Numbered from the stretch's first letter, positions 25,362 to 33,930 are shown. The stretch is DNA of 64,000 nt from Hymenobacter chitinivorans DSM 11115 (GCF_002797555.1 NZ_PGFA01000003.1:620001-684000); one strand, 5' to 3'. Numbers and translations: made by a program. Notes: generated by a model not told the origin, from the letters alone.

Positions 25362-26603
25362 ATGTTCGACCTCGATAAATGGCAGGAAATCCTGGGGACG
25401 ATGCGCCGCAACAAGCTGCGCACGTTTCTGACGGCCTTCGGGGTGTTCTGGGGTATTTTTATGCTGGTGCTGCTGCTGGGCGCGGGCAAGGGCATGGAAA
25501 ACGGCATCTGGAAGGAGTTTGGCGGCGGGGCCATGAACAGCCTGTTCGTAAGTGCCGGCAAAACGTCCTTACCCTGGCAGGGCCTCAAGCCGGGCCGGGA
25601 GCTGAAGTTTACCAACGACGATTTGGAAGCCATTCGGCAGCAGGTGGACGGGGTGGAGCTGCTGGCCTCGCGCAACCGGCTTTCGGGCGAGTACACCATT
25701 GCCAACAAAGCCAAGAACGGCTCCTACCAGGTGTTTGGGGCCACAGCCGAGTTCTTTCAGCTCAACGGCGAGAAGCTCACCCAGGGCCGGATGCTGAGCC
25801 CGCTCGACGGCCTGGAGCGGCGCAAGGTGATAATCATGGGCGAGAAGGTGCGCAAGGTCTTGTTCGGCGACGAACCCGCCATCGGCCAGTACGTGCAGGT
25901 GAAGGGCGTATTTTTTAAGGTGGTCGGCATCTTTACCCACACCGGCAACAACGGCCGCAACGAGGAGCGGGCCTTCGTGCCCTTCACCACGTTTCAGACC
26001 ACCTTCAACCAGTACAACCAGGTGCAGCGTATCGGCATCAGCAGCACCAAGGGCACGCCCGTCAAGCAGCTCGAAGACCAGGTGCGCGTGCTGCTGGCCC
26101 GCCGCCACCAGTTCGACCCGGCCGACAAGCAGGCCCTGGAGCTGGACAACAACGAGGAGGAAGTAAAGCGCTTCGAAGGCCTGTTTACCGGTATCAAGAT
26201 CTTCGTCAGCGTCATTGGGGTGCTGACGCTGGTGGCCGGGGTGGTGGGCGTGAGCAACATTATGCTCATCATCGTGCAGGAGCGGACCCGTGAAATCGGG
26301 GTACGCAAGGCCTTGGGCGCCACGCCCGGCAGCATCATCAGCATGATCGTGCAGGAGTCGGTGGTCATTACCAGCTTCTCGGGCTACCTGGGGCTGCTCT
26401 TCGGCGTGGCCCTGCTGGACTTGGTCCGTTACCTGCTCGAAAAAGCCGGCGGCACCACGTCCTACTTCGACCACCCCGAGGTGAACCTGGGCGTGGCCGT
26501 TAGCGCCACCTTGCTATTGGTCGTATCCGGGGCCATAGCCGGCCTGGTGCCCGCCATGAAAGCCGCCAACGTCAGACCCATCGAAGCTTTAAGAGCAGAC
26601 TAA
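25362..26603 (+). CDS. ABC transporter permease 1 (MacB/FtsX type)
   Basis: Starting at 25362 (MFDLDKWQEILGTMRRNKLR) gives 413 residues and aligns with the start of the second permease. One membrane helix (FLTAFGVFWGIFMLVLLLGA) leads into a periplasmic MacB_PCD domain of about 220 residues. The FtsX core follows with three helices (LVAGVVGVSNIMLIIVQERT, then EIGVRKALGATPGSIISMIV, and a last helix near residue 385). This gene and the one at 26785 are clear paralogues, likely forming a heterodimer or two alternative complexes. Confidence 0.92.
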   Translation: MFDLDKWQEILGTMRRNKLRTFLTAFGVFWGIFMLVLLLGAGKGMENGIWKEFGGGAMNSLFVSAGKTSLPWQGLKPGRELKFTNDDLEAIRQQVDGVELLASRNRLSGEYTIANKAKNGSYQVFGATAEFFQLNGEKLTQGRMLSPLDGLERRKVIIMGEKVRKVLFGDEPAIGQYVQVKGVFFKVVGIFTHTGNNGRNEERAFVPFTTFQTTFNQYNQVQRIGISSTKGTPVKQLEDQVRVLLARRHQFDPADKQALELDNNEEEVKRFEGLFTGIKIFVSVIGVLTLVAGVVGVSNIMLIIVQERTREIGVRKALGATPGSIISMIVQESVVITSFSGYLGLLFGVALLDLVRYLLEKAGGTTSYFDHPEVNLGVAVSATLLLVVSGAIAGLVPAMKAANVRPIEALRAD

Positions 26604-26619
26604 GACTAGAATGCTAGTT

Positions 26620-26759
26620 CCCCTCCTTTTTTCAAATTCCGCGCATCAAGCGGCGTAGGTTAGGGGTGGTCAGCTAGAATGTAGAAGCTAGTTCTAAAGA
26701 GTCGTTCAACAAGTCAACCACCCCGCCCTTCGGGCACCCCTCCTTGAAGGAAGGAGGGG
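26620..26759. repeat. nested inverted repeat between the two permease genes
   Basis: Outer arms CCCCTCCTT (26620-26628) and AAGGAGGGG (26751-26759) enclose GGGGTGGT and ACCACCCC (26663-26670, 26717-26724). The right end alone folds into two hairpins: GCCCTTCGGGC (26725-26735) and CCCCTCCTT/AAGGAGGGG (26737-26759). I have met similar GGGGTGGTT/CCCCTCCTT elements as dispersed intergenic repeats in this group; copy number cannot be tested here. Confidence 0.65.
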
Positions 26760-26784
26760 AGTTGAAAAAGTAACTTGACTACCA

Positions 26785-28026
26785 ATGTTTGACCTCGATA
26801 AATGGGCGGAAATCTGGGGGACGGTGCGGCGGCACAAGCTGCGCACCGGGCTTACCGCGTTTGGCGTGCTCTGGGGCATCTTTATGCTGGTTGTGCTGCT
26901 GGGCGCGGGCAAGGGCTTCCGCAACGGGGTGGAAAAGGAGTTTGACGTGGCCAAAAATGCCGTGTTTGTTTGGAGCCAGCGTACGAGCGTGCCCTATGCC
27001 GGCCTGAAAGTGGGCCGCTTCATCCGCTTTACCAACGACGACGTGGCGGCCCTGCTGCGCGAGGTGCCCGAAGCCGCCGTGGTTTTGCCCCGCAGCTCCC
27101 TCGAAGGCACGTTTACGGTGCAGTACGGCCCCAAAAGCTCCACCTTTTCGGTGAACGGCGAGTACCCCGGCTACCCGGCCGTGAAGCCCCTGCACCTCAC
27201 CGGTGGCCGCTTTATCAACGACATCGACATTAATGAGCGGCGCAAGGTGGCCATCATCGGCGACCGGGTGGCGGAGGTTTTGTTTGGCACCGACAACCCG
27301 CTGGGCCGGGAAATTCGCATCAAGGGCATCTTTTTCCGGGTCGTAGGTTTGTTCAAGGCCGAGGGCAAGCCCGAAAACGCCCAGGAGGAAGCCCAGACCA
27401 TTATGATTCCGCTCACGGCCCTGCAGGTGACTTTCAACCAGGTAAACCAGGTGGGCTACTTCGCCTTTATTCCCAAAACCGGCGTGCCGGCCGCCGTGGT
27501 CGAAACCAAGGTGAAGCAGCTGCTGGCCCGGCAGCACAAGGTGGCGCCCACCGATGAGCGGGCCTTTGGCTCGGCCAACGTGGAGGAGGAATATGGCCGG
27601 GTACAGGGCCTGTTCATGGGTATTTCCGGCTTTAGCTGGCTCGTGAGCATCGGCACCATCCTGGCCGGCATCATCGGGGTGAGCAACATCATGCTCATCG
27701 TGGTGAAGGAGCGGACCAAGGAAATCGGGATTCGCAAAGCCCTGGGCGCCACGCCCTGGAGCATTATCAGCCTGATTGTGCAGGAAAGCATTGTCATAAC
27801 CGCCGCCGCGGGCCTGATCGGGCTGCTGCTGGGCACGGCCCTCATGGCCGGCATTGCCACCCTGATTCAGGGCCAGGACGTGGGCTTTTTCGCCAATCCG
27901 CAGGTAGACCTGGGCGTGGCCCTTACCGCCGTGGTGCTGCTGGTAGTAGCCGGGGGCGTGGCTGGCTTGGTGCCCGCCGCCATTGCCGCCCGCGTGCAGC
28001 CCGTGGTGGCCCTTAAAGACGAATAA
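26785..28026 (+). CDS. ABC transporter permease 2 (MacB/FtsX type)
   Basis: This 413-residue permease is the same length as permease 1 and shares its layout: N-terminal helix (LTAFGVLWGIFMLVVLLGAG), MacB_PCD-type periplasmic domain, then FtsX helices (ILAGIIGVSNIMLIVVKERT, EIGIRKALGATPWSIISLIV, VVLLVVAGGVAGLVPAAIAA). The start MFDLDKWAEIWGTVRRHKLR is nearly identical to that of its paralogue, showing a tandem duplication. The periplasmic domains differ clearly, so the two probably have separate roles in one transporter. Confidence 0.92.
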   Translation: MFDLDKWAEIWGTVRRHKLRTGLTAFGVLWGIFMLVVLLGAGKGFRNGVEKEFDVAKNAVFVWSQRTSVPYAGLKVGRFIRFTNDDVAALLREVPEAAVVLPRSSLEGTFTVQYGPKSSTFSVNGEYPGYPAVKPLHLTGGRFINDIDINERRKVAIIGDRVAEVLFGTDNPLGREIRIKGIFFRVVGLFKAEGKPENAQEEAQTIMIPLTALQVTFNQVNQVGYFAFIPKTGVPAAVVETKVKQLLARQHKVAPTDERAFGSANVEEEYGRVQGLFMGISGFSWLVSIGTILAGIIGVSNIMLIVVKERTKEIGIRKALGATPWSIISLIVQESIVITAAAGLIGLLLGTALMAGIATLIQGQDVGFFANPQVDLGVALTAVVLLVVAGGVAGLVPAAIAARVQPVVALKDE

Positions 28027-28036
28027 AGCGGCGAAA

Positions 28037-28130
28037 GGTGAGTAGTAAGCTGGTGAAATGGTGAGTTTTCGTTCAACCGTCGCCACCAGAACAGCAAGCT
28101 CACCAGTTCACCAGTTCACTATTTCACCAA
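28037..28130. repeat. paired octamer-repeat runs before the adaptor gene
   Basis: A minus-strand run of CACCATTT, CACCAGCT and TACTACT units (28037-28074) faces a plus-strand run CACCAGTT, CACCAGTT, CACTATTT, CACCA (28098-28130). The two could fold into a hairpin between permease 2 and the adaptor. Confidence 0.5.
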
Positions 28131-28135
28131 CAGCT

Positions 28136-29368
28136 ATGAACAACTCAGCCCTACCCGACGAAACTATGGTTGAAGTGACGCCCGTAGCGGCTCCGGCCCG
28201 GCCTTCCTCCGAGTACCAGGCGCCGTATCAGCCGCCCAAAACACCTTTTATTACCATGAAACGAATCTTTCTGGGCTTCCTAGTGCTCTTGTTGCTGGCC
28301 GGTTTTGGCTGGCTGGCGCGCTACTTCTGGAAGCAGGCCCACACCGACCCGGTGACCTACAAAACCGAAGCCCCGTTTGTGGCCGATATCGTGAAGAAAA
28401 CCGTGGCTACGGGCAGTATCGTGCCCCGGCGGGAAGTCCAGATCAAGCCCCAGGTGTCGGGCATCGTGGAGGAGCTCTACGTGGAGGCCGGGGAGCCCAT
28501 CAAGGAAGGCCAGCTGATTGCCCGCATCCGCACGGTGGCTAATGCTGCCAACGTCAACAACGCCCAGAACCAGATTCAGGCTGCCCGCGTGGCCCTGGAA
28601 ACCTCGCAAGTGGAGCTGGACCGGCAGCGGCCCCTGTTTGAGCAGAAAGTCATTGCCGAGCAGGAGTACAACCGCCTGCTGGCCGACGTGCGCGCCAAAA
28701 AGCAGGCCCTCAACGCGGCCGAAAACGATTTGCAGATTGCTCAGCGCGGTGCCTCCCGCAACACCGGCGGCGCCTCCAACACCGTCCGCTCCACCATTAC
28801 CGGGCTGGTGCTGGACGTGCCCATCAAGGTCGGCTCGTCGGTAGTGGAGCGCAACAACTTCAACGAGGGCACTACCATTGCCGCCATTGCCGACATGAAA
28901 AGCCTCGTCTTCGAAGGCAAAGTGGACGAGAGTGAGGTGGGCAAAGTGCGGGAAGGCATGGACCTGAACCTGACCGTAGGGGCCCTGGAAGGGGAAAATT
29001 TCCCCGCCACGCTCGAATACATTGCCCCCAAGGGCATCACGGAGGAAGGCGCCATCAAGTTTCAGGTGCGGGCCAACGTGCGCCTGCAGCCGGGGCAGTT
29101 TTTGCGGGCCGGCTACTCGGCCAACGGCGACATCGTGCTGGGCCGCCGCAAGCAGGTGCTGGCCATCCGGGAAAGCCTGCTGCAGTTCGGCAAGGTCAAC
29201 AAGGACAGCGTGTTTGTGGAAGTTGAAACCGGCCCCCAGCAGTTTCAGAAGCGCCTGGTGAAGACCGGCCTCTCGGACGGTATCAACGTGGAAGTGCTTT
29301 CGGGCCTGAAGAAGGATGACAAGATAAAGGTGCTCGGTCCGCCGGCCGACGGCGAGAAAAAGGGCTAG
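28136..29368 (+). CDS. membrane-fusion (periplasmic adaptor) protein of the ABC efflux system
   Basis: The ATG at 28136 gives 410 residues; an internal ATG at 28256 (MKRIFLGFLVLLLLAGFG) just before the membrane helix is the alternative. After the helix come the barrel-sandwich half-motif VATGSIVPRREVQIKPQVSG and a coiled-coil hairpin (about residues 140-220). The second lipoyl half (TGLVLDVPIKVGSSVVER) and a beta-barrel domain follow. This is the HlyD/MacA adaptor layout. It closes the operon and should link the two permeases to an outer-membrane channel; no TolC gene lies nearby. A strong terminator follows. Confidence 0.9.
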   Translation: MNNSALPDETMVEVTPVAAPARPSSEYQAPYQPPKTPFITMKRIFLGFLVLLLLAGFGWLARYFWKQAHTDPVTYKTEAPFVADIVKKTVATGSIVPRREVQIKPQVSGIVEELYVEAGEPIKEGQLIARIRTVANAANVNNAQNQIQAARVALETSQVELDRQRPLFEQKVIAEQEYNRLLADVRAKKQALNAAENDLQIAQRGASRNTGGASNTVRSTITGLVLDVPIKVGSSVVERNNFNEGTTIAAIADMKSLVFEGKVDESEVGKVREGMDLNLTVGALEGENFPATLEYIAPKGITEEGAIKFQVRANVRLQPGQFLRAGYSANGDIVLGRRKQVLAIRESLLQFGKVNKDSVFVEVETGPQQFQKRLVKTGLSDGINVEVLSGLKKDDKIKVLGPPADGEKKG

Positions 29369-29398
29369 TTGGAGTTGGTACAACGTACTCTGGCCCTG

Positions 29399-29435
29399 GC
29401 AAACGGCCCAACCCTGCGCGGGTTGGGCCGTTTGC
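29399..29435 (+). terminator. terminator of the ABC efflux operon
   Basis: A perfect 16-bp stem (GCAAACGGCCCAACCC with GGGTTGGGCCGTTTGC) has a 5-nt loop. The T tract is short. Confidence 0.75.
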
Positions 29436-29463
29436 TGTTCTACTCCAACCCATTCCCTTCGCC

Positions 29464-30567
29464 ATGCGCCCCCAAGCCTACACCCTGCACTTCAACCCCA
29501 AGCTCAGCCTCAACGAAGCCGGCAAGCACGTGCGCGACGGCCTGTCGGCGGTGCTCTGCACCGGCAACAACCTGTGGCTGAGCTGCGACGAGCGGACCAG
29601 CATCGAGCGGCTCACCCGCACCGGCCCGCACGAGTACGGGCAGCACGCCAGCTACCAGCTCGCCGATTTGCTCGATTTGCCCGCCGACAAGGCCAGTGAA
29701 ATCGACATTGAGGGCCTGGCCGAGGCCGACCACTACCTCTGGGTGATTGGCTCCCACAGCCTCAAGCGCAAAAAGCCCGACCACGAAGACGAAAACGTGG
29801 CCAAGCAGATTGCCAAGCTGGCCAAGGTTGAAAACGACCCCAACCGCTACCTGCTGGCCCGGATTCCGCTGGTGCGCAACGAGCAAACCGGCGACTTTGA
29901 GCTCTGCAAAACCGCGCCTCACCCCACCAAGGCCGCCGAAACCCTGCGGGCCGCTCAGCTCCACGGCAGCACCGACACCAACGAGCTGACCGATTTGCTG
30001 GCCGAAGACCCCCACCTAAAGCCCTTCATCAAGATTCCCGGCAAAGACAATGGCTTCGACATTGAGGGCTTGGCTGCGGCCGCCGACGGCCGCCTGTTTG
30101 TGGGCTTGCGCGGGCCGGTGCTGCGGGGCTGGGCCGTGGTGCTGGAGCTGCTGCCCGAGCTCGACAAGCACGGCCGCCTGCGCCTGGCCAAAATCGGGGG
30201 GGAGCAGAAGTACTACAAAAAGCACTTTCTGGCCTTGGGCGGCATGGGCCTGCGCGAGCTGCGCCAGGCCGGCGACGACCTGTATCTGCTGGCCGGCCCT
30301 ACTATGGACCTCGACGGTACCATTGCGGTGTACTGCTGGCCCGGCGCTCTGAATCAGGAAGGCGACTCGCTGGTGGGGCCCGACAAAATTAAGCGCCTGT
30401 TCGACGTGCCCCACGGCCACGGGCCCACCGCTGGCCAGGACAAGGCCGAGGGCATGGGCATTATTGATAAAGACCACCTGCTGCTCGTGTTCGACAGCCC
30501 CAGCGAGGCCCGCAAGCCCGCCGCCCACCAGGTGCGGGCCGATGCCTACCGGCTGCCGGGCCAGTAA
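29464..30567 (+). CDS. DUF3616 domain protein
   Basis: This 367-residue protein has no signal peptide. It has the repeated blade-like motifs of DUF3616: GLSAVLCTGNNLWLSCDE, then DIEGLAEADHYLWVIGSHS, then DIEGLAAAADGRLFVGLRGP, and GMGLRELRQAGDDLYLLAGP. The pattern fits a beta-propeller. Such proteins are often called phytase- or esterase-like, but no enzymatic residues can be pinned down. The role is unknown. It begins 29 bp after the terminator of the ABC operon, so it is probably transcribed alone. Confidence 0.82.
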   Translation: MRPQAYTLHFNPKLSLNEAGKHVRDGLSAVLCTGNNLWLSCDERTSIERLTRTGPHEYGQHASYQLADLLDLPADKASEIDIEGLAEADHYLWVIGSHSLKRKKPDHEDENVAKQIAKLAKVENDPNRYLLARIPLVRNEQTGDFELCKTAPHPTKAAETLRAAQLHGSTDTNELTDLLAEDPHLKPFIKIPGKDNGFDIEGLAAAADGRLFVGLRGPVLRGWAVVLELLPELDKHGRLRLAKIGGEQKYYKKHFLALGGMGLRELRQAGDDLYLLAGPTMDLDGTIAVYCWPGALNQEGDSLVGPDKIKRLFDVPHGHGPTAGQDKAEGMGIIDKDHLLLVFDSPSEARKPAAHQVRADAYRLPGQ

Positions 30568-30635
30568 GGCGCTGGTCGGTCTGCCCGGTTTCCGCGTACT
30601 TTGCCCGCCCGATCTACTTTCCAAACCACCACACC

Positions 30636-31160
30636 ATGGCTGCCAAGCTGCTCCAAACGCCCGAAACCTCTTACCGCATCCATTTCCAGGACTGCGACAT
30701 GCTGGGCCACCTCAACAACGCCCGCTACCTCGACTATTTTCTCAATGCCCGCGAAGACCACACCACCGAGCACTACGCTCTCAACCTGGGCCAGCTGGCG
30801 AAGGAGGAAGGCGCCGGCTGGGTGATTACCAAGCACCAGATTGCCTATCTGCGCCCCGCCAACCACGGCGAAACTGTGCGCATCCGCACCCAGCTCATCA
30901 ACTTCGACAACTCCAACCTGGTGGTCGAAATGCAGATGCTCAGCGAGGACGGGAGCCGGCTTAAGTCGGTGCTGTGGTCGGAAATGGCCTTCGTGCGCGT
31001 GGCCAGCGCCACCCGCACCGACCACACCGACGCGCTGATGGACATGCTCGACCAGCTCGACGTGGAAGACGTGAGCTACGACCCCGACGGCTTCGACGAG
31101 CGGGTGAAAAGCCTGCGCAAAAAGCTCAAGCGCGACCGGGCCGGCCGCGACGACGAGTAA
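30636..31160 (+). CDS. acyl-CoA thioesterase, 4HBT hot-dog family
   Basis: This 174-residue protein has the hot-dog thioesterase motif early: YRIHFQDCDMLGHLNNARYL, with the catalytic Asp in DMLGHLNN. It continues with ITKHQIAYLRPANHGETVRI and a late conserved MAFVRV strand. The C-terminal 35 residues are a charged tail (ERVKSLRKKLKRDRAGRDD) beyond the usual domain. It would hydrolyse acyl-CoA or acyl-ACP thioesters. TACTTTG at 30598-30604 is a plausible -7 box. Confidence 0.87.
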   Translation: MAAKLLQTPETSYRIHFQDCDMLGHLNNARYLDYFLNAREDHTTEHYALNLGQLAKEEGAGWVITKHQIAYLRPANHGETVRIRTQLINFDNSNLVVEMQMLSEDGSRLKSVLWSEMAFVRVASATRTDHTDALMDMLDQLDVEDVSYDPDGFDERVKSLRKKLKRDRAGRDDE

Positions 31161-31187
31161 CCCAGCTCCACTATCTGCGTACTACCC

Positions 31188-31221
31188 AAGCCGGTTCTGC
31201 CTAGCGCAGACCGGCTTTTTC
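31188..31221 (+). terminator. terminator after the thioesterase gene
   Basis: AAGCCGGT plus CTGC pair with GCAG plus ACCGGCTT, with one bulged T, followed by a T tract. Confidence 0.8.
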
Positions 31222-31259
31222 GTTTCCTAACCTACTACCCAACCCTAACATCTATTCCC

Positions 31260-31844
31260 ATGAGCATCTTTGGCAGTGATAAACTAAAAGGCAAGAAAAT
31301 AGCCATTGTAGCCACCGACGGCTTCGAGCAGTCGGAGCTGGAAGAACCCAAGAAATACCTCGAAGGCGAAGGCGCCGAAACCCACGTTATTTCCCTGAAA
31401 AGCGGCTCCATCAAGGGCTGGGACGAGAAAGACTGGGGCAATAAAGTCGACGTCGACAAAACTATCGACGAGGTGAGCGTGGCCGACTACGACGCGCTGG
31501 TGCTGCCCGGCGGCCAGATGAACCCCGACGTGCTGCGCACCGAAAAGAAAGTGGTGGACTTCGCCGCCGAGTTTATGCGCTCCGGCAAAGTAGTAGCCGC
31601 CATCTGTCACGGCCCCTGGACGCTGATTGAAACCGGCCTGGTACACGGGAAGAAAATGACCAGCTGGCCCAGCCTGCAAACCGACCTCAAAAACGCCGGC
31701 GCCCTCTGGCAGGACAGTGAAGTGGTGGTTGACAAGGGCCTTATCACCAGCCGCAACCCCGGCGACCTGCCCGCCTTCAACAAGAAGATTGTGGAGGAAA
31801 TCCTGGAAGGCCAGCACGCCCCCGTTCGTAACCCGAGCGGTTGA
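31260..31844 (+). CDS. PfpI/DJ-1 family type 1 glutamine-amidotransferase-like protein
   Basis: This 194-residue protein shows the DJ-1/PfpI core: IAIVATDGFEQSELEEP with the conserved Glu at residue 28, VLPGGQMNPD, and the nucleophile elbow VVAAICHGPW with C116-H117. The segment KMTSWPSLQTDLKNAGALW followed by VVVDKGLITSRNPGDLPAF is typical of the YhbO/PfpI stress proteins, described as proteases, chaperones or glyoxalase-type deglycases. It is probably cytosolic and stress-related. A terminator follows directly. Confidence 0.92.
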   Translation: MSIFGSDKLKGKKIAIVATDGFEQSELEEPKKYLEGEGAETHVISLKSGSIKGWDEKDWGNKVDVDKTIDEVSVADYDALVLPGGQMNPDVLRTEKKVVDFAAEFMRSGKVVAAICHGPWTLIETGLVHGKKMTSWPSLQTDLKNAGALWQDSEVVVDKGLITSRNPGDLPAFNKKIVEEILEGQHAPVRNPSG

Positions 31845-31851
31845 TTTTTAT

Positions 31852-31887
31852 AAAAAGGCCCCGTTCAGCAATGAGCGGGGCCTTTTT
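31852..31887. terminator. terminator after the PfpI gene
   Basis: AAAAAGGCCCCG and CGGGGCCTTTTTTT enclose an 11-nt segment. It lies between convergent genes and can serve both. Confidence 0.85.
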
Positions 31888-31906
31888 TTGTGCGGTGGAA
31901 GAGGGG

Positions 31907-32383
31907 CTACAGATCCACGGCCATCCGGATGGTGCCGCGCTTGTACATCACCGTGCCCAGCGGAATTTCCCGGAAGCCCAGCTTGCGGTATACGTGCAGG
32001 GCGGGCAGCAGAATGTGGTTCGAAACCAGCTCCACCCGCTTGACGCCCATCGTCCGGGCGCGGTCCAGAATGGCCTGGCACAGCCCAAAGCCAATGCCGC
32101 GACCCTGCATCTGGCTGGTGACGGCCATTTTGGCCAGCTTCCAGCTGTGGTCGGCGGGGTTGTGCAGCAGGGCGCCGGAGCCTACGATCTTGCCCTCAGC
32201 GCGGGCCAGCAGAATAAAGCCGCCCGGGTCCAGTAGGTGGGTCTGCGGGTCGCCCAGGGTAAGATGGTCGGCGGGCTCCAGCTCGAAGTAGCGCGTAATC
32301 CATTCATGGTTGAGGCGCCGGAAATCGTCGTGGTACTCGGGCGCGTACTCAATGATTTCGAAGGTAGGTGCAGTAGTTGGCAT
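31907..32383 (-). CDS. GNAT-family N-acetyltransferase
   Basis: The start at 32383 (MPTTAPTFEIIEYAPEYHDD) gives 158 residues; a start 18 bp upstream is possible. The acetyl-CoA motif A is clear: LAKMAVTSQMQGRGIGFGLC, with Q/RGxGxG. Motif B follows in VSNHILLPALHVYRKLGF. The N-terminal NHEWITRYFELEPADHLTLG is typical of small single-domain GNATs of this type. The substrate is unknown. The gene lies 28 bp downstream of a small membrane-protein gene on the same strand. Confidence 0.87.
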   Translation of the reverse strand: MPTTAPTFEIIEYAPEYHDDFRRLNHEWITRYFELEPADHLTLGDPQTHLLDPGGFILLARAEGKIVGSGALLHNPADHSWKLAKMAVTSQMQGRGIGFGLCQAILDRARTMGVKRVELVSNHILLPALHVYRKLGFREIPLGTVMYKRGTIRMAVDL

Positions 32384-32410
32384 GGCGCAAAGATGGGGCA
32401 AGCCGGCTTA

Positions 32411-32920
32411 TCAGTGCACCAGAGCCAATAATTCGGCGGCGTAGTGGTGGTAGACCAGGTAAAAGCCCGCGTCGAACAAGAGCAGAAAGCCGCCCTGCAG
32501 CCACAGGGAGCGGCCGAAGCCCAGCAGCCGCTCGGGCCGCTGGGCCTCGGCGGTCTGGCCCCGGGCCCGCAGCCAGCTGCCTATGGCCAGATAGGCCACG
32601 TCGAGGCCGGCATTGAGCAGCAGAATCTTCTCGAAGTTGAACTGGGCCTCCAGGCTGGCCGCCAGCGTCAGGCCGGCTACGTGGTTGGGGTTGGCCCGCA
32701 CGATGCCTACCACGGCCAGCACGGCGTTGACGAAGTTCCAACCCACGTTCATCTGGTGGAAATAGTGGGTTTCAAAGCGGCCGTCGGTGCGGGCCACCAG
32801 GTAGCCACTCACCAGCAGGTTGAGCAGGGCCCAGGTGCCGAGCACGGCCATGCCGTGCTCGGCCAGCAGTTCGCGGCCGTGGTTGAGGGCGGGTAAGGTA
32901 GCGGCAAGGTCAGCAGCCAT
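32411..32920 (-). CDS. four-helix integral membrane protein, possibly DUF6992
   Basis: This 169-residue protein shows four hydrophobic segments: VLGTWALLNLLVSGYLVA, FVNAVLAVVGIVRA, LLLNAGLDVAYLAIGSWL and GGFLLLFDAGFYLVYHHYAA. The motif HYFHQMNVGWNFVNAVLA resembles the Bacteroidota DUF6992 family, an assignment made from memory of its pattern only. It has no enzymatic motif. It is probably co-transcribed with the GNAT gene. Confidence 0.7.
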   Translation of the reverse strand: MAADLAATLPALNHGRELLAEHGMAVLGTWALLNLLVSGYLVARTDGRFETHYFHQMNVGWNFVNAVLAVVGIVRANPNHVAGLTLAASLEAQFNFEKILLLNAGLDVAYLAIGSWLRARGQTAEAQRPERLLGFGRSLWLQGGFLLLFDAGFYLVYHHYAAELLALVH

Positions 32921-32964
32921 TAGTAAGGATATCCGGTAAGTGAGCAGGCCAAACTAGCGCATAA

Positions 32965-32994
32965 AAAAAGGAAGCCCGGGGAGGCTTCCTTTTT
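32965..32994. terminator. terminator downstream of the beta-barrel gene
   Basis: AAAAAGGAAGCC and GGCTTCCTTTTT form a perfect 12-bp stem with a 6-nt loop. Confidence 0.85.
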
Positions 32995-33014
32995 CGGTAT
33001 CGAAACGGGTCAGG

Positions 33015-33728
33015 CTATTGGGTGAAGCCAATGCCCACGTAAACCTGGAAGTTGCTGTTTTTGATGTCGCTCAGGGCTTTGTTGCCCGTCGTGGCCAGGT
33101 TCTGGTCCTTGATGATTTCGTTAAAGCCAGCGTTGTAGCGGGCCCCCACGCGGGCCGGACCTACCCGGGCTTCGGCGCCCACGGCCAGGCCGTAGTCGAA
33201 GCTAGTGTAGCTGTAGCCGTAGGTGCCGCCTTCGTCGGCAATCTTACGCTCGTTGCCGTCCTCCGTTACCTTGGTCAGCAGCGACACTTGGGGGCCGGCG
33301 TGAATGCTCACGTTGTCGAGGATGTTGAACACCAGCAGGACGGGCAGGTTCAGGTAGTCGAGGCGGCGCTCATTCACGGTCGTGGTAGTAGCGGCGGTGC
33401 CCGTTCCGGTCGTTTTCACCGAGTTGCCCTCGAAGCCCTGGCGGCTGTAGAGCAGCTCCGGCTGAATGGAGAGGCGGTTGTTGAAGCCGTACTGGCCATA
33501 TACGCCGGCGTGGAAGGACTTGTAATTAGAGCCGTTGGTGAAGTTCTTCTTGTCGTCACCGTATACGTCGGAGAGGTTAAAACCGCCTTTGATACCGAAG
33601 CCGGTATTGCGGGAGTCGGAAGTGCCAGCGTCGTAGTCGGTCGATGAACGTTCCCCGATTTTGACAACCTGCGCAAAAGATGAGAGGCTGGCCAGGGAGA
33701 GGGCGAGCAGGAGGGTAAGTTTTTTCAT
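33015..33728 (-). CDS. porin-family outer-membrane beta-barrel protein (PorT-like)
   Basis: The start at 33728 (MKKLTLLLALSLASLSSFAQ) gives a standard signal peptide and 237 residues. The mature protein begins with a small-barrel pattern: GFGIKGGFNLSDVYGD, FHAGVYGQYGFNNRLSIQPE, LDYLNLPVLLVFNILDNVSI and ARVGARYNAGFNEI. The last strand, NFQVYVGIGFTQ, ends in an aromatic-type motif. This matches the 8-stranded OMP_b-brl_2/PorT-like family, common in Bacteroidota and mostly uncharacterised. A terminator follows. Confidence 0.85.
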   Translation of the reverse strand: MKKLTLLLALSLASLSSFAQVVKIGERSSTDYDAGTSDSRNTGFGIKGGFNLSDVYGDDKKNFTNGSNYKSFHAGVYGQYGFNNRLSIQPELLYSRQGFEGNSVKTTGTGTAATTTTVNERRLDYLNLPVLLVFNILDNVSIHAGPQVSLLTKVTEDGNERKIADEGGTYGYSYTSFDYGLAVGAEARVGPARVGARYNAGFNEIIKDQNLATTGNKALSDIKNSNFQVYVGIGFTQ

Positions 33729-33891
33729 TGGAAAGGTGGAGGTCAAGTGTAGTTGCAAGGCGAGGCCGGGAAAAACGGCCGAATAGCATTTGTAAGCCGC
33801 TATACTTGCCCGCCGAAAGCAAGGTTGCGCCGAAGCTCTTTTCTGCTAAAAAAATCTTGCCCTCAAGTGTAGGATGAATGAATGAAGGCCG

Positions 33892-33899
33892 TATCTTTG
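33892..33899 (+). promoter_or_regulatory. -7 promoter box for tRNA-Val
   Basis: TATCTTTG is an exact match to the Bacteroidota consensus TAnnTTTG and lies 31 bp before the tRNA 5' end. No clear -33 box is seen. Confidence 0.65.
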
Positions 33900-33930
33900 G
33901 CGCTTTCCGGCCGCCGCCAGAGTGTTTGAT

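Noticed and set aside
26779..28086. 435-codon open frame on the minus strand
   Set aside because: It is antisense to permease 2 and His/Gly-rich without motifs.
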